DNA from: Lunatimonas lonarensis
GTDB lineage: Bacteria > Bacteroidota > Bacteroidia > Cytophagales > Cyclobacteriaceae
NCBI RefSeq assembly: GCF_000390185.1
Contig: NZ_AQHR01000112.1
Location: forward strand, 1 to 64,000
Reading direction: 5' to 3'
DNA length: 64,000 nt
Shown here: positions 25,962-34,894 of the stretch, piece after piece
How the letters are laid out: every line of letters starts with the position of its first letter
How positions within the stretch are numbered: the stretch's first letter is position 1
Notes under the pieces: model-generated
Told to the model about the DNA's origin: nothing
Databases searched by the model: none
The model's input: the letters and a program-made list of their open reading frames with translations, nothing else
Program-made: the position numbers and the translations under genes

Positions 25962-27610
25962 TCGATTATTAATTCACCTGACTCTAACCGCAATATAGGC
26001 ACATAGGCATTGTGGGAGGTACGGGAAAAATCAAACCCAAAAGTCACTTTGCCTGGCAAAAACTTTCCCGATACTAGGTTGTCTTGAAATCCAAATCCAC
26101 GCTGGGCATTTAAGACCGAGGTTAACCAGTGGATAAGCTCATATCCCAAATAGGTATTTAACCCGGGAAAAACCTTATGGCTCTCAAAGAACGAATTCCT
26201 CATGGCCTCTGTGTTGGGTGAGCTCAAATTCACTGTGTTGTTACCAATGAAGTGAAAATCCTGCGATTCCATCATTTCGTAACTAGCGAAATTAAAATAA
26301 AGCCAGCTATCCATGACCAGTACCGGAATGCTTGCCGTCTGAGATTCTACCAGAGAGAAGGTAGGGGCAGCGATATTGGGATCATCCGAAAAAACAACCA
26401 GTAAATCCGCGCCTCCTTGAAAGACCCTGTCCAGGTAATTCCTCATGTCCCTGGAGGTCACCCGCTGACTCATAGACACTTGCACACCCGAAGAAGCAGC
26501 AGCCTCGGTAAAGCGCCGGGCCAAGAGCTCATCTCTATTGGTGCCCGCAAAGGCCACGGCCACTCGCTTGCGCTGAAACCGATTGATGTAACTTACCAAG
26601 CTCTTGGCGATTGCATCGGCGGAGGGCCGAAACAAAAAAGCTTCGCCCACATCACGCAACGACTCTTGTATATTGGAAAGCGGATTCACAAAGGGTACGC
26701 CGAGTTGGGCCGCCACCTCTCCCATCACCTGCGTTTCTTCCGGATAGATCGGTCCTATAATAACATCTGCACGTAGAAAAAATGGGTCTGACAAAATCTC
26801 CCGCAGCCTTTCTGGGTTTCGCTCCGTGTCAAATGTCTTTATCTCGATCCTATGCCCCTGACTCCTCGCTTCCTCTACCCCAAACATGATCCCTCGATAC
26901 AGCTCAAACACAAAATTGTTGGCTCCTAGATTTCGGACACCGGAACCTCCATTAAAATTAAACGGCAATACCACAGCAATTTCCAAAACCTGATTGACCT
27001 CTCGGGCAGCGGGAACCATCGACACGTCTCCCTCTCCGGGAAGGCGCACGTGTCGGATTCTATCGAGCACTTCTCCTTCTTGACTGGATAGTGAAGGCTG
27101 CGCGATCAATTTTTCCCTAAGCGCATAGACCAATCCCAGATTTTCTTCATAGGTAGGAACTTGCAACATCAACACACTGACCGGTACTTGCTTAAGAAAA
27201 TAATAAGAGGCACGAAAAGCCTCTGCCTTAACCTCTTCATCCCTGATTCCCGAAACAGCCGTAAGAGCCTCCGAAAACTTGTTTTGTCGAAAATTGGCCA
27301 AAGCCAGTAGGTAATTGGCATTATCGGCATCTACAAACGACGCCGACTCCAAAAGTGGCCCTAACGTAGATTTAGCAAGCTCATACTGCCCATTTTCGAA
27401 AGCTGCCTTCGCAAAATGGTAACGGGCATAATAGGCAAGCTTCCCGTATTGCTGAAAATCCATCAGTTTGCGGAACCTATCCATTGCCCCTTGATAATCA
27501 CCGGATCCCAGAAGCAACCTACCCTCCCGGTAGTCGTCCGGAAGCTGCTGTGAAATCACTGAGATGGAGAAACCCCATGCGAATAAGAGAAAAACAAAAA
27601 TGGTCTTCAT
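25958..27610 (-). CDS. exported TPR plus periplasmic-binding-fold protein (LivK/LpoA-like)
   Basis: A 550-residue protein with a signal peptide ([20 protein letters not shown]). Residues about 22-200 are helical repeats of TPR type ([38 protein letters not shown]). Residues about 210-550 have a type I periplasmic-binding fold ([71 protein letters not shown]). TPR plus this fold is also the layout of E. coli LpoA, the activator of PBP1A, but LpoA is gammaproteobacterial and direct homology is not shown. No ABC permease is nearby. It precedes hemL with a 4-base overlap. Confidence 0.8.
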   Translation of the reverse strand: MKTIFVFLLFAWGFSISVISQQLPDDYREGRLLLGSGDYQGAMDRFRKLMDFQQYGKLAYYARYHFAKAAFENGQYELAKSTLGPLLESASFVDADNANYLLALANFRQNKFSEALTAVSGIRDEEVKAEAFRASYYFLKQVPVSVLMLQVPTYEENLGLVYALREKLIAQPSLSSQEGEVLDRIRHVRLPGEGDVSMVPAAREVNQVLEIAVVLPFNFNGGSGVRNLGANNFVFELYRGIMFGVEEARSQGHRIEIKTFDTERNPERLREILSDPFFLRADVIIGPIYPEETQVMGEVAAQLGVPFVNPLSNIQESLRDVGEAFLFRPSADAIAKSLVSYINRFQRKRVAVAFAGTNRDELLARRFTEAAASSGVQVSMSQRVTSRDMRNYLDRVFQGGADLLVVFSDDPNIAAPTFSLVESQTASIPVLVMDSWLYFNFASYEMMESQDFHFIGNNTVNLSSPNTEAMRNSFFESHKVFPGLNTYLGYELIHWLTSVLNAQRGFGFQDNLVSGKFLPGKVTFGFDFSRTSHNAYVPILRLESGELIIE

Positions 27611-27707
27611 CTATGGTATTGGGTTGGTTCGTAGGATGACTAATTTAACACGTCAACTGAGATTAACCTGCGAATTTACGTGATTTTCAGGCAAGAATAC
27701 ATAAAAA

Positions 27708-27729
27708 AGCCTGATATCTTCATCAGGCT
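27708..27729 (-). terminator. intrinsic terminator after guaA
   Basis: On the minus strand AGCCTGAT and ATCAGGCT pair with a 6-base loop, followed by a T6 run. It begins 8 bases after the guaA stop. Confidence 0.82.
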
Positions 27730-27737
27730 CACGGTGG

Positions 27738-29267
27738 CTATTCCCACTCAATGGTAGCAGGCGGCTTCGAACTGATGTCGTATACCACCCTATTTACACC
27801 CTTCACTTTGTTAATGATATCGTTCGACACTTTTCCGAGGAACTCGTATGGAAGATGCACCCAGTCAGCGGTCATACCATCGACGGAGGAAACCGCACGT
27901 AGGGCCACCACCCGTTCGTAGGTACGTTCATCCCCCATCACGCCCACCGATTGGACCGGAAGTAGAATGGCACCCGCCTGCCATACTTCATCGTACAGTC
28001 CATGATCTCTCAGTCCCTGTATAAAAATGGCATCAACTTCTTGAAGTGTTTGTACTTTTTCGGGTGTAATATCCCCAAGTATCCTTATCGCCAACCCAGG
28101 ACCTGGGAAGGGATGCCTGCCAATAATGTTTTCGGGAATCTCCAAAGCTCTTCCAACTTCGCGCACGCCATCTTTGAAAAGTGTCTTAAGAGGCTCTACG
28201 ACTTTCAACTTCATAAAATCTGGCAGACCTCCCACGTTATGGTGGCTTTTGATCGTTGCCGAGGGGCCGTTTACCGATACCGACTCAATGACGTCGGGAT
28301 AGATGGTTCCCTGTCCCAGCCATTTTACGCCGGTGATTTTGGATGCCTCTTCATCAAATACTTCGATAAAGGTTCTGCCTATCGCCTTCCTTTTTCCTTC
28401 CGGATCGGAGATACCTGCCAATGCCGCGTAAAACTTAGCCTTGGCATCGACGCCGATCACGTTGAGGCCGAGCCCTTTGTAAGACTCAAGTACCTCCTCG
28501 AATTCGCTCTTGCGCAGGAGGCCGTTGTCAACAAACACACAGGTTAGGTTCTCACCTATAGCTCTATGGATCAGGGTGGCAGCAACAGAGGAGTCAACTC
28601 CACCCGACAAGCCCATTACCACCTTGTCATCTCCCAGTGTTTGCTTCAATTCATCAATAGTGATATCAATAAAAACATCAGAGGTCCAATCTTGGCTGCA
28701 ATCACATATCTGAACCACAAAATTCCTGAGCAGATTTTTGCCTTCCAGGGAATGGGTGACCTCCGGATGAAACTGAATGCCAAAGGTATCCTCACCCTCC
28801 ACTTTGTAGGCGGCAATACGAACAGATGGCGTGCTCGCTATGATGTCGAATCCTACCGGCAACTCCTTGATGGTGTCCCCATGTGACATCCAAACCTGGG
28901 AACCATGCGTCAATTCCTTAAACAAGGCTGAATGCATATCAAGGTGACTGAGGTTAGCACGTCCATATTCGCGGATTTCGGAAGGAGCGACGTTGCCACC
29001 GTATTTCTGCGCCATGAGCTGCGCTCCATAACAAACGCCCAAGATTGGCAGCTTGCCCCTATACTGATCCAAATCCAAGTCGGGCGAACCCTCATCCCTT
29101 ACCGAACAGGGACTACCAGACAAAATAATTCCTTTTATGTCGGGGGTGATAGGCGGAATTTTATTAAAGGGGTGAATTTCGCAATAAACGTTCAACTCCC
29201 GAACCCTGCGAGCAATCAACTGCGTGTATTGGGATCCAAAATCTAGAATCAGTATTTGTTCTGCCAT
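27738..29267 (-). CDS. guaA: GMP synthase (glutamine-hydrolysing)
   Basis: Makes GMP from XMP, ATP and glutamine. The ATG at 29267 gives 509 residues beginning [25 protein letters not shown], the standard GuaA start; longer frames to 29315 are unlikely. The GATase domain has GVCYGAQLM with the nucleophile Cys and a [11 protein letters not shown] block with the His-Glu pair; the synthase domain has the PP-loop GLSGGVDSS; the C-terminal dimerisation domain ends in ATIEWE. A -7 box lies only 3 bases before the ATG, so its mRNA may be leaderless. A terminator follows. Confidence 0.96.
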   Translation of the reverse strand: MAEQILILDFGSQYTQLIARRVRELNVYCEIHPFNKIPPITPDIKGIILSGSPCSVRDEGSPDLDLDQYRGKLPILGVCYGAQLMAQKYGGNVAPSEIREYGRANLSHLDMHSALFKELTHGSQVWMSHGDTIKELPVGFDIIASTPSVRIAAYKVEGEDTFGIQFHPEVTHSLEGKNLLRNFVVQICDCSQDWTSDVFIDITIDELKQTLGDDKVVMGLSGGVDSSVAATLIHRAIGENLTCVFVDNGLLRKSEFEEVLESYKGLGLNVIGVDAKAKFYAALAGISDPEGKRKAIGRTFIEVFDEEASKITGVKWLGQGTIYPDVIESVSVNGPSATIKSHHNVGGLPDFMKLKVVEPLKTLFKDGVREVGRALEIPENIIGRHPFPGPGLAIRILGDITPEKVQTLQEVDAIFIQGLRDHGLYDEVWQAGAILLPVQSVGVMGDERTYERVVALRAVSSVDGMTADWVHLPYEFLGKVSNDIINKVKGVNRVVYDISSKPPATIEWE

Positions 29268-29270
29268 GCG

Positions 29271-29278
29271 CAAAGGTA
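29271..29278 (-). promoter_or_regulatory. -7 box directly before the guaA start
   Basis: CAAAGGTA gives TACCTTTG on the minus strand, an exact match, ending 3 bases before the guaA ATG (29267-29265). With normal spacing from box to start site, transcription would begin at or inside the start codon. Confidence 0.4.
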
Positions 29279-29375
29279 AGCAGCCCTCTTCAAATCTAAA
29301 AAAAAACAACCACATTCCTTGACCCTAGCAACTGGAGACCCGCCATGGATCAAGCTCCAATCAAAACCTGTGAAA

Positions 29376-30377
29376 TTACTCCGCAGCGTCTGCCGCTTCC
29401 CCTTGAAAATGGGTTTTAAGCACCGAAGCATTCACCCCTTTTTCGAGCAAATACCTTGAAAACGAATCTGTAAACCCATGGGTCAACCACACCTGCTCGG
29501 CCTCTGAAGCGGCTATGGCGGCGTTCAGACCCGGCCAATCGGCATGGTCTGATAATACAAACCCTGTATCCACGGCCCTTCGTCGTCTACTTCCCCGAAT
29601 ATTCATCCATCCCGAACATATCGCAGTGCGGAAAGGCATAAACTTCTTCAACCACGGCGTCCCTATGGCCGAAGGAGGTGCAATAATCAACGCATTTCTA
29701 AATGAAAGTTTATCCACAGAATCGGCTACTTTATCAAAATCGGGCAAAGCTACCCCGTTGAGTTTCAATGCCTGATTGGTATTCCAAACTGCAGTATGCA
29801 GCCAAACAGGCCCGATGGAAGGGTCTAAATGAACAGAGATCCGCTGCGCCTTGCCCAACGAATAGGCAAAGAGAATGGAACATATCCCATTGGATGCATT
29901 TTCATTCCACCAAGTGTTGATTTGATTGAAAACCGATTTCTGATCCTCCCACTGATAGATTGGTAACCCAAACGTACATTCGGAAACCAAACCGTGGCAT
30001 TTGACCGATTCAAAAGGAGTGGAAAGCCCGTCATTTTCGACTTTATAGTCACCGCTGACCACCTCCACCCTACCCTTGTATTCCAGGCGAATCTGAGCGG
30101 ATCCCGGGATATGACCTGCCGGGTGAAAAGAAACCCTTACGCCATGGATAGATATAGGCTCTCCATACTCGATGGTTTGAAGAGCGATATCCGCTCCCAA
30201 ACGTAACTTCATCACTTCTCCAGATTGCTTGTGGGCAAGGTATCGCTGCATTCCCCAACGGGAATGATCCGAATGGGCATGGGTTATAAGAGCTGATTTC
30301 ACGGGCCTCCAAGGGTCTATGAAAAAATCTCCCTGCTCGCAAAAAAGCCCGCTATCTGTTGGCCGGATCAGTTCCAC
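29376..30377 (-). CDS. ligase-associated DNA exonuclease (metallo-beta-lactamase/beta-CASP-like)
   Basis: A 333-residue cytoplasmic protein with the metal-binding motif HAHSDH at 33-38 and further ligands (HPAGHIPGSAQI, SGDYK, and later SDHADW and LTHG). The pattern fits the exonuclease of the ligase-associated DNA damage response module, which in many bacteria is encoded with an ATP-dependent DNA ligase, an Lhr-type helicase and a phosphoesterase. None of those partners is in this window. The start is GTG at 30377. It follows the flavin reductase gene with a 1-base gap, so the two are coupled. Confidence 0.85.
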   Translation of the reverse strand: MELIRPTDSGLFCEQGDFFIDPWRPVKSALITHAHSDHSRWGMQRYLAHKQSGEVMKLRLGADIALQTIEYGEPISIHGVRVSFHPAGHIPGSAQIRLEYKGRVEVVSGDYKVENDGLSTPFESVKCHGLVSECTFGLPIYQWEDQKSVFNQINTWWNENASNGICSILFAYSLGKAQRISVHLDPSIGPVWLHTAVWNTNQALKLNGVALPDFDKVADSVDKLSFRNALIIAPPSAIGTPWLKKFMPFRTAICSGWMNIRGSRRRRAVDTGFVLSDHADWPGLNAAIAASEAEQVWLTHGFTDSFSRYLLEKGVNASVLKTHFQGEAADAAE

Positions 30378-30378
30378 C

Positions 30379-31005
30379 TTATTGTTCCTTCACAGGCTGA
30401 TCGGCCTTTGCATACTGAAGCCTTGCCAACCGGACCCCCGTATAGTAATCATCCAAGCCAGACACCGCAACGGTACCTAAGGTAGCTAAACTGATGGCTC
30501 CGTCAATACCTACGGCGTTTTCTTGCACAAATACGTGCTGTACCGAACCGATCACCAACTCGGTGTCATTGCAGGCAATTTTCTGTACCTCCTCTAACTG
30601 ACAGGCAACCTTAAGTGGACTTATTTTGACAAAAGGAGCACTGAAATCTGCCAAATACTCCTCCTCGAGCCCCACCCCTTCAAATTCCGAACGGTCCCAA
30701 CGTGCACTGCAATGATGGGCTTGCTTATAAAAATCAGCCGTTACGTGGTTTAACGTAAAACAGGCGGTGGACAGAATATTTTCCAATGTGTGACGCTCTA
30801 CGGTATGGGGACGAAACAAAATGCCGATAAGCGGTGGACTGGCGCCGACGTGGATCACCTGGGAAAATGGAGCTAGATTCGAAGTGCCTTCCACCGATTT
30901 GGTTCCAATTAAATTCAACGATTTGTAACCAGTCAGCGTGTTTACAAAATCTCTTCTAAACGACTTGTCAGCTGCTAGAATAGCTGCCCGGCTATAATGT
31001 ATCAT
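30379..31005 (-). CDS. flavin reductase family protein
   Basis: The ATG at 31005 gives 208 residues (a TTG at 31032 would add 9). The protein has the FMN-binding split-barrel pattern: NLIGTKSVEGTSNLAPFSQ, PPLIGILFRP, ENILSTACFTLNHV and FEGVGLEEEY. Such proteins reduce free flavin for a partner oxygenase or bind FMN themselves. The closest oxygenase in the window is far away. The gene directly downstream encodes a DNA exonuclease, an odd partner; the coupling may be only positional. Confidence 0.8.
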   Translation of the reverse strand: MIHYSRAAILAADKSFRRDFVNTLTGYKSLNLIGTKSVEGTSNLAPFSQVIHVGASPPLIGILFRPHTVERHTLENILSTACFTLNHVTADFYKQAHHCSARWDRSEFEGVGLEEEYLADFSAPFVKISPLKVACQLEEVQKIACNDTELVIGSVQHVFVQENAVGIDGAISLATLGTVAVSGLDDYYTGVRLARLQYAKADQPVKEQ

Positions 31006-31123
31006 CACATGTTTGGTTGATTCCTGTATCAAAATTTATGGCTCAGCCAGTGAAAAACGAGAAACAAAAAAGGCTGTCTGCCTTCTGCCTGTTAATAAAA
31101 GCATCCCTTTGTGCAAGGTTCCA

Positions 31124-31540
31124 TTAACTCACGATGGCTTGCTCTACCGTATCACAATACTTGATATCGAGCTTATCGATGATATTTTCGGGATTATTCT
31201 CCATGATCTGCTTTTTGGCTATCATCACCATTTTCTCAAACCATTTCTCAGCAGGCAGTATTTTCCGGTGAACCGAAAGGCCATAATCGTACATTTCCTT
31301 TTTCCAGGTCAGGAAATACCATTCCATACTGGGCTGGTGAAATGCCCGTAACGCTCGCTTGTCAAAAATGAATTTCGAGAAATCCCCCTTCTTTACGATC
31401 TCGGAGATTTTTTCAAACGTAATTTTAAAGTCTTCTATAGGAACATAATCTGTCAATAACGTACAGATGATGATACCGTCTTCACGATTGACAAGCACGC
31501 TGGCATATCTTTCTTCAAAGGCGAGGTCGAAATTCTCCAT
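31124..31540 (-). CDS. SpoIIAA/STAS-like hypothetical protein
   Basis: 138 residues from ATG 31540 (another ATG at 31567 would add 9). Strands and helices alternate: YASVLVNREDGIIICTLLTDY, then DFKITFEKISEIVKKGDFSKFIFDKRALRAF, then a conserved-looking SMEWYFLTWKKEMYDYG block, and a C-terminal helix. This layout and the FIFDKRxLRAFHQPSMEWYF block recall uncharacterised SpoIIAA-like proteins of Cytophagales. No signal peptide or membrane span. Function unknown. Confidence 0.65.
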   Translation of the reverse strand: MENFDLAFEERYASVLVNREDGIIICTLLTDYVPIEDFKITFEKISEIVKKGDFSKFIFDKRALRAFHQPSMEWYFLTWKKEMYDYGLSVHRKILPAEKWFEKMVMIAKKQIMENNPENIIDKLDIKYCDTVEQAIVS

Positions 31541-31634
31541 TATCGACTTATTTAACGCTTCTTTCATCTGGATTATACGATTTGGGTGTAGTGAAAGATT
31601 CAGTGGGTACTAAAAAAGAAACATTTCAATGTAC

Positions 31635-31898
31635 TCAATGAAAGGTACTTTTGGGAGTTTTTTTGTTTTTTTCTACTTCTTCTCTAAGCCTATCCAAGTC
31701 CACTTCCAAACGGGAAGCATAGTCGATGGTGGTTTTCATTAGCTCTTGTTGAGCTGCGATCTGTTCCTTTAGTCGACAAAATTCACGGTTCATTTCCGCG
31801 AGCTTTTCCTCATACAATTTTCGTAATTTTTCCTTTTCCAGCTGAGCCTTTTTAAGCTCAGCCCGGAATATCAAATATGCCTCTGGGGGAGTTTTCAT
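31635..31898 (-). CDS. small coiled-coil protein, unknown
   Basis: 87 residues. After a short start (MKTPPEAYLIFRAE) nearly the whole protein is a charged coiled coil with heptad spacing (KKAQLEKEKLRKLYEEKLAEM; LEVDLDRLREEVEKNKK). No other motif. Cytoplasmic by composition. It is transcribed in the same direction as the STAS-like gene 94 bases away. I do not recognise the family. Confidence 0.55.
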   Translation of the reverse strand: MKTPPEAYLIFRAELKKAQLEKEKLRKLYEEKLAEMNREFCRLKEQIAAQQELMKTTIDYASRLEVDLDRLREEVEKNKKTPKSTFH

Positions 31899-31981
31899 AC
31901 TCTAATCTTCATTAAATGAAACCAGCAGGGTTCATTTCACATCTGAACTTACCGCTGGAAAATGACAAAACAGGAACTTCC

Positions 31982-32662
31982 CTAGCGAATAGCGGACATT
32001 CCACCATCTACCTGCATTACCTGACCTGTGATCCAAGTGGACTGATCGGAAAGAAGAAAAAATGCCGCATGAGCAGAATCTTCTACCGACCCATGTCTTC
32101 CAAGTGGATGCCGCTTGCCGGCCGCCTCCTTTTTGTCGGGTGTACTAAGCAACTGTCCGGCCAACGGTGTATCTGTAAGGGAGGGAGCCACTGCATTTAC
32201 CCGAATTTTCTGGGAAGACCACTCCGCCGCCAGCGATCGCGTCAATCCTTCCACTGCCCCTTTTGCCGCCGCAATAGAAGCATGAAATCCCAAGCCTGTC
32301 TGTACTGCAACCGTACTGAATAATACTACAGACGCTCCCTGTGCCTGCTTTAGGCTTTTGAAGCAAGCCTGTATGGTACGCACTGCACCCAACACATTTA
32401 TCTCGTAATCAGTCAAAAAATCTTCCCTGGTCAACCGTTGGAATGGTTTCAACGTGATGCTGCCCGGGCAATATACGAACCCGTGCACCACCTCCGGAAC
32501 GTCCTTTAAATTCTGGTCTAGATCCGTCACATCCAAATGTCCCGACCCGCTTTCACGTCTCGAAAAAACGAGCACATTAGCTCCTGCATCCCTTAGCTGA
32601 GTCACCAAGCAACCGCCAATCCCACTATTTCCTCCAATTACTACGATGTTTTTTCCCTTCAT
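31982..32662 (-). CDS. SDR family protein lacking the catalytic Tyr
   Basis: A 226-residue short-chain dehydrogenase fold. The cofactor loop GGNSGIG (10-16) and a usual core (NVLGAVRTIQ near 89-98, VNAVAPSLTDTPLA, ITGQVMQVDGG) are intact. In the active site Ser116 and Lys134 are present, but the Tyr of YxxxK is Ile130 (SIAAAK). Without that acid/base the normal reduction is doubtful; it may bind a nucleotide without reacting, or use another residue. The rest of the protein is not decayed, so this is a family trait rather than a pseudogene. It sits downstream of folE, beyond the folE terminator. Confidence 0.8.
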   Translation of the reverse strand: MKGKNIVVIGGNSGIGGCLVTQLRDAGANVLVFSRRESGSGHLDVTDLDQNLKDVPEVVHGFVYCPGSITLKPFQRLTREDFLTDYEINVLGAVRTIQACFKSLKQAQGASVVLFSTVAVQTGLGFHASIAAAKGAVEGLTRSLAAEWSSQKIRVNAVAPSLTDTPLAGQLLSTPDKKEAAGKRHPLGRHGSVEDSAHAAFFLLSDQSTWITGQVMQVDGGMSAIR

Positions 32663-32727
32663 CTTTACTACTCTTATTCTTTACTACTAATATATCTGAG
32701 GGCAAATTGTTTTGAAATAGAACACAA

Positions 32728-32754
32728 AAAAACCGAAGGTAGCCTTCGGTTTTT
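32728..32754 (-). terminator. intrinsic terminator after folE
   Basis: A perfect 12-base-pair stem, AAAAACCGAAGG and its complement, with a 3-base loop TAG, 60 bases after the folE stop. The A/T ends of the stem provide a U run in both directions. Confidence 0.85.
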
Positions 32755-32814
32755 CTCACATTTTGACCTTTGTAATCCTATTTGGATCGATGGTTTACCA
32801 TCAGCATCAATCAA

Positions 32815-33516
32815 TTACTTTTTCAATGTCAGGTATTTTAAAAACTCTGTCCTACGCTTTTCGTCCTCCTTGAACTTACCACTGTAAAAAGAAGTAATTG
32901 TACTGCTGTTTACGTCCTTAACACCGCGGGAAGAAACGCACATGTGATAGGCATCCATCACCACTGCTACGTCCTCTGTCCCGAGCATCTCTTTCAACTC
33001 ATTGCCGATTTGCATGGTGAGGCGCTCCTGCACCTGCGGACGCTTGGAGTAGTATTGCACGATTCGGTTGATTTTTGAAAGCCCTATCACCTTTCCATTT
33101 GAGATATAGGCCACATGGGCTTTGCCATAAATCGGAACAAAATGGTGCTCGCAGTGCGAGTAGAAGGTGATATCCTTCTCCACCAGCATTTCGTTGTAAT
33201 GGTACTTGTTTTCGAATAGCTTACCTACTGGTTTGTTTTTCGGATCCAACCCACTGAAAACCTCTTGCACAAACATTTTGGCCACACGTTTTGGTGTTCC
33301 CCTTAGGCTATCATCTGTCAGGTCCAACCCGAGTATATGCATGATTTCCCGAAAATGCTTTTCGATCAGCTCCATTTTCAGCTCATCATCCATCTCGAAA
33401 GCATCTTCCCTAAGCGGTGTATCGTGTGAGGAGGCCGCATGTGAATCCCCCATCTCATCAAACGCGTTCACGAGATCAATATCCTTTGTATTCAACAAAA
33501 TTCCTTTCTGTTTCAT
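32815..33516 (-). CDS. folE: GTP cyclohydrolase I
   Basis: Makes dihydroneopterin triphosphate from GTP, the first step of folate and pterin synthesis. The 233-residue protein has a poorly conserved 45-residue start, then DSLRGTPKRVAKMF, the zinc and active-site segment HCEHHFVPIYG (C122, H124, H125), GLSKINRIV, RPQVQERLT and the second zinc Cys C193 in HMCVSSRGV. The ATG at 33516 overlaps the 3' end of the upstream PTPS/QueD gene by 41 bases. The two enzymes act one after the other on the pterin, which fits the shared transcript. Confidence 0.94.
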   Translation of the reverse strand: MKQKGILLNTKDIDLVNAFDEMGDSHAASSHDTPLREDAFEMDDELKMELIEKHFREIMHILGLDLTDDSLRGTPKRVAKMFVQEVFSGLDPKNKPVGKLFENKYHYNEMLVEKDITFYSHCEHHFVPIYGKAHVAYISNGKVIGLSKINRIVQYYSKRPQVQERLTMQIGNELKEMLGTEDVAVVMDAYHMCVSSRGVKDVNSSTITSFYSGKFKEDEKRRTEFLKYLTLKK

Positions 33517-33886
33517 AGAGTCGAATCGTTAATTCAAATTTTGTGTCAATAAGTTGCCTTAAAATATTCCAAATAACCACAGCAATGTTTTCCGCAGTTG
33601 GGTTGAGGTGTTTGAATTCATCAGTGTCTAAATTTAGGTTTTTATGGTCAAACCTATCCAGCACCTGAGCTTTGATAAGGTCTTTCAACAATTTCATGTC
33701 ATACACATACCCCGTATCAGGATCTATGGGGCCATACAACTGAACAATCAGGTCATAATTGTGGCCGTGATAATTGGGAAGGTTACACTTACCAAAAACT
33801 TCCTGATTCTTTTCCGCCGGCCAATTGGGATTATTCAATCGGTGCGCGGCGTTGAAGTGTTCTTTTCTATATACCGAAGCTTTCAT
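33476..33886 (-). CDS. 6-pyruvoyl-tetrahydropterin synthase / 6-carboxytetrahydropterin synthase
   Basis: 136 residues, the normal length of this fold. Zinc His are at H15 (FNAAHRL), H40 and H42 (YHGHNY); the catalytic Cys is C34 (GKCNLPNYHGHNY). The form GKCN-PN-HGHNY is like eukaryotic PTPS, while QueD of the queuosine pathway has a similar site, so the product (tetrahydropterin or 6-carboxytetrahydropterin) cannot be decided from the sequence. It uses the product of folE, the next gene downstream, and overlaps it by 41 bases. No queC or queE is in the window. Confidence 0.88.
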   Translation of the reverse strand: MKASVYRKEHFNAAHRLNNPNWPAEKNQEVFGKCNLPNYHGHNYDLIVQLYGPIDPDTGYVYDMKLLKDLIKAQVLDRFDHKNLNLDTDEFKHLNPTAENIAVVIWNILRQLIDTKFELTIRLYETERNFVEYKGY

Positions 33887-34086
33887 GAATCTATGGAACA
33901 GTAATTATTATTTTTTTGTTTGAAATTTGTCATCTATTCCTAGCCAGCTTATATTCCTGATTTACCAATCAATGGTTTACGTTTCAGAAAGGTTCCATTG
34001 GGCAAAAACCATATGGTATCTACTTTCTAACACCATCGATAAACCTTCGGTTTGGTAGAATGTTTACTTGATAAACTTGTTTTTTG

Positions 34087-34094
34087 TACATTTA
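34087..34094 (+). promoter_or_regulatory. probable promoter of the L,D-transpeptidase-like gene
   Basis: TACATTTA, one base from TAnnTTTG, with TTTA 20 bases upstream as a -33. Predicted leader about 38 bases to the ATG at 34139. The preceding 250 bases between the two divergent genes hold no gene that I can see. Confidence 0.35.
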
Positions 34095-34138
34095 GCTAAA
34101 ATCCATTTGATCTATTTGAGACAATACGTCATCTACCT

Positions 34139-34843
34139 ATGATTTCATCAAACCACTACCTTTGGCCAGTCATCTGGCTTTTGAATTTTGGCACATTGAA
34201 CCACCTATCTGAAGCCACTGAAAGCATACAACCATCACCCGCTTCCACGTACGAGCTGCTCAGCAGCTTAAACCCATCCGTACCTTCGGAAGACATTTTC
34301 GAATTGGCTATACTGGGATGGTCCAAGCTTCAGGACACGCTCTCCTACGACGTGATTACCATTATCGACTTCACGCTTCCTTCTACCGAAAAACGGATGT
34401 GGATAATAGACCCCATAAACGGAGAAGTTTTGCTTCACAGCTTGGTAGCCCATGGGCGGAATTCCGGTGATCTGATGGCCTATAAATTTTCCAATCGCCC
34501 CGAATCCTATCAAAGTAGTCTTGGGTTTTATAGAACCGGAGAAACTTACCAAGGAAAACATGGTTATTCCCTTCGTTTGGACGGGTTGGAGCAGGGAATC
34601 AACGATCAAGCCAGAAACCGGGCCATTGTAATTCACGGAGCCGAATATGCAAATGAATCGTTTGTCAAAAGTGCTGGTCGGCTTGGAAGAAGTTTGGGAT
34701 GTCCCGCCTTACCAACTGAGCTTACTGACGAGGCGATCAATCTAATAAAGGGAGGTTCGCTATTGTTTATATATGGCAATGATCCTGAATACCTCCACAC
34801 TTCTGAAATCTTGGAAGTTCCAAATTTCGCCGCAAATCTATAG
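34139..34843 (+). CDS. murein L,D-transpeptidase catalytic domain protein
   Basis: A 234-residue protein with a hydrophobic N-terminus (about 8-20) that may be a signal peptide. The catalytic part has IIDFTLPSTEKRMWIID, AHGRNSG, an SSLGFYRTGETYQGKHG block, IVIHGAEYA (H166) and GRLGRSLGCPAL with the Cys nucleophile C188. These are the features of the YkuD-related Bacteroidota family that cross-links or trims peptidoglycan stem peptides. It faces a larger L,D-transpeptidase of another subfamily, convergent, 51 bases away. Confidence 0.85.
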   Translation: MISSNHYLWPVIWLLNFGTLNHLSEATESIQPSPASTYELLSSLNPSVPSEDIFELAILGWSKLQDTLSYDVITIIDFTLPSTEKRMWIIDPINGEVLLHSLVAHGRNSGDLMAYKFSNRPESYQSSLGFYRTGETYQGKHGYSLRLDGLEQGINDQARNRAIVIHGAEYANESFVKSAGRLGRSLGCPALPTELTDEAINLIKGGSLLFIYGNDPEYLHTSEILEVPNFAANL

Positions 34844-34894
34844 ATAAACAGCCGGTAGAACTAGACAAGTGGTAACCACCTTTATTTCTGAATA

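Noticed and set aside
28002-28547. Open frame of 181 codons on the plus strand inside guaA
   Set aside because: Antisense to the conserved guaA synthase domain; no recognisable motif.
31916-32323. Plus-strand frame of 135 codons opposite the SDR gene
   Set aside because: Shadow of the SDR coding frame; Cys/Arg-rich noise.
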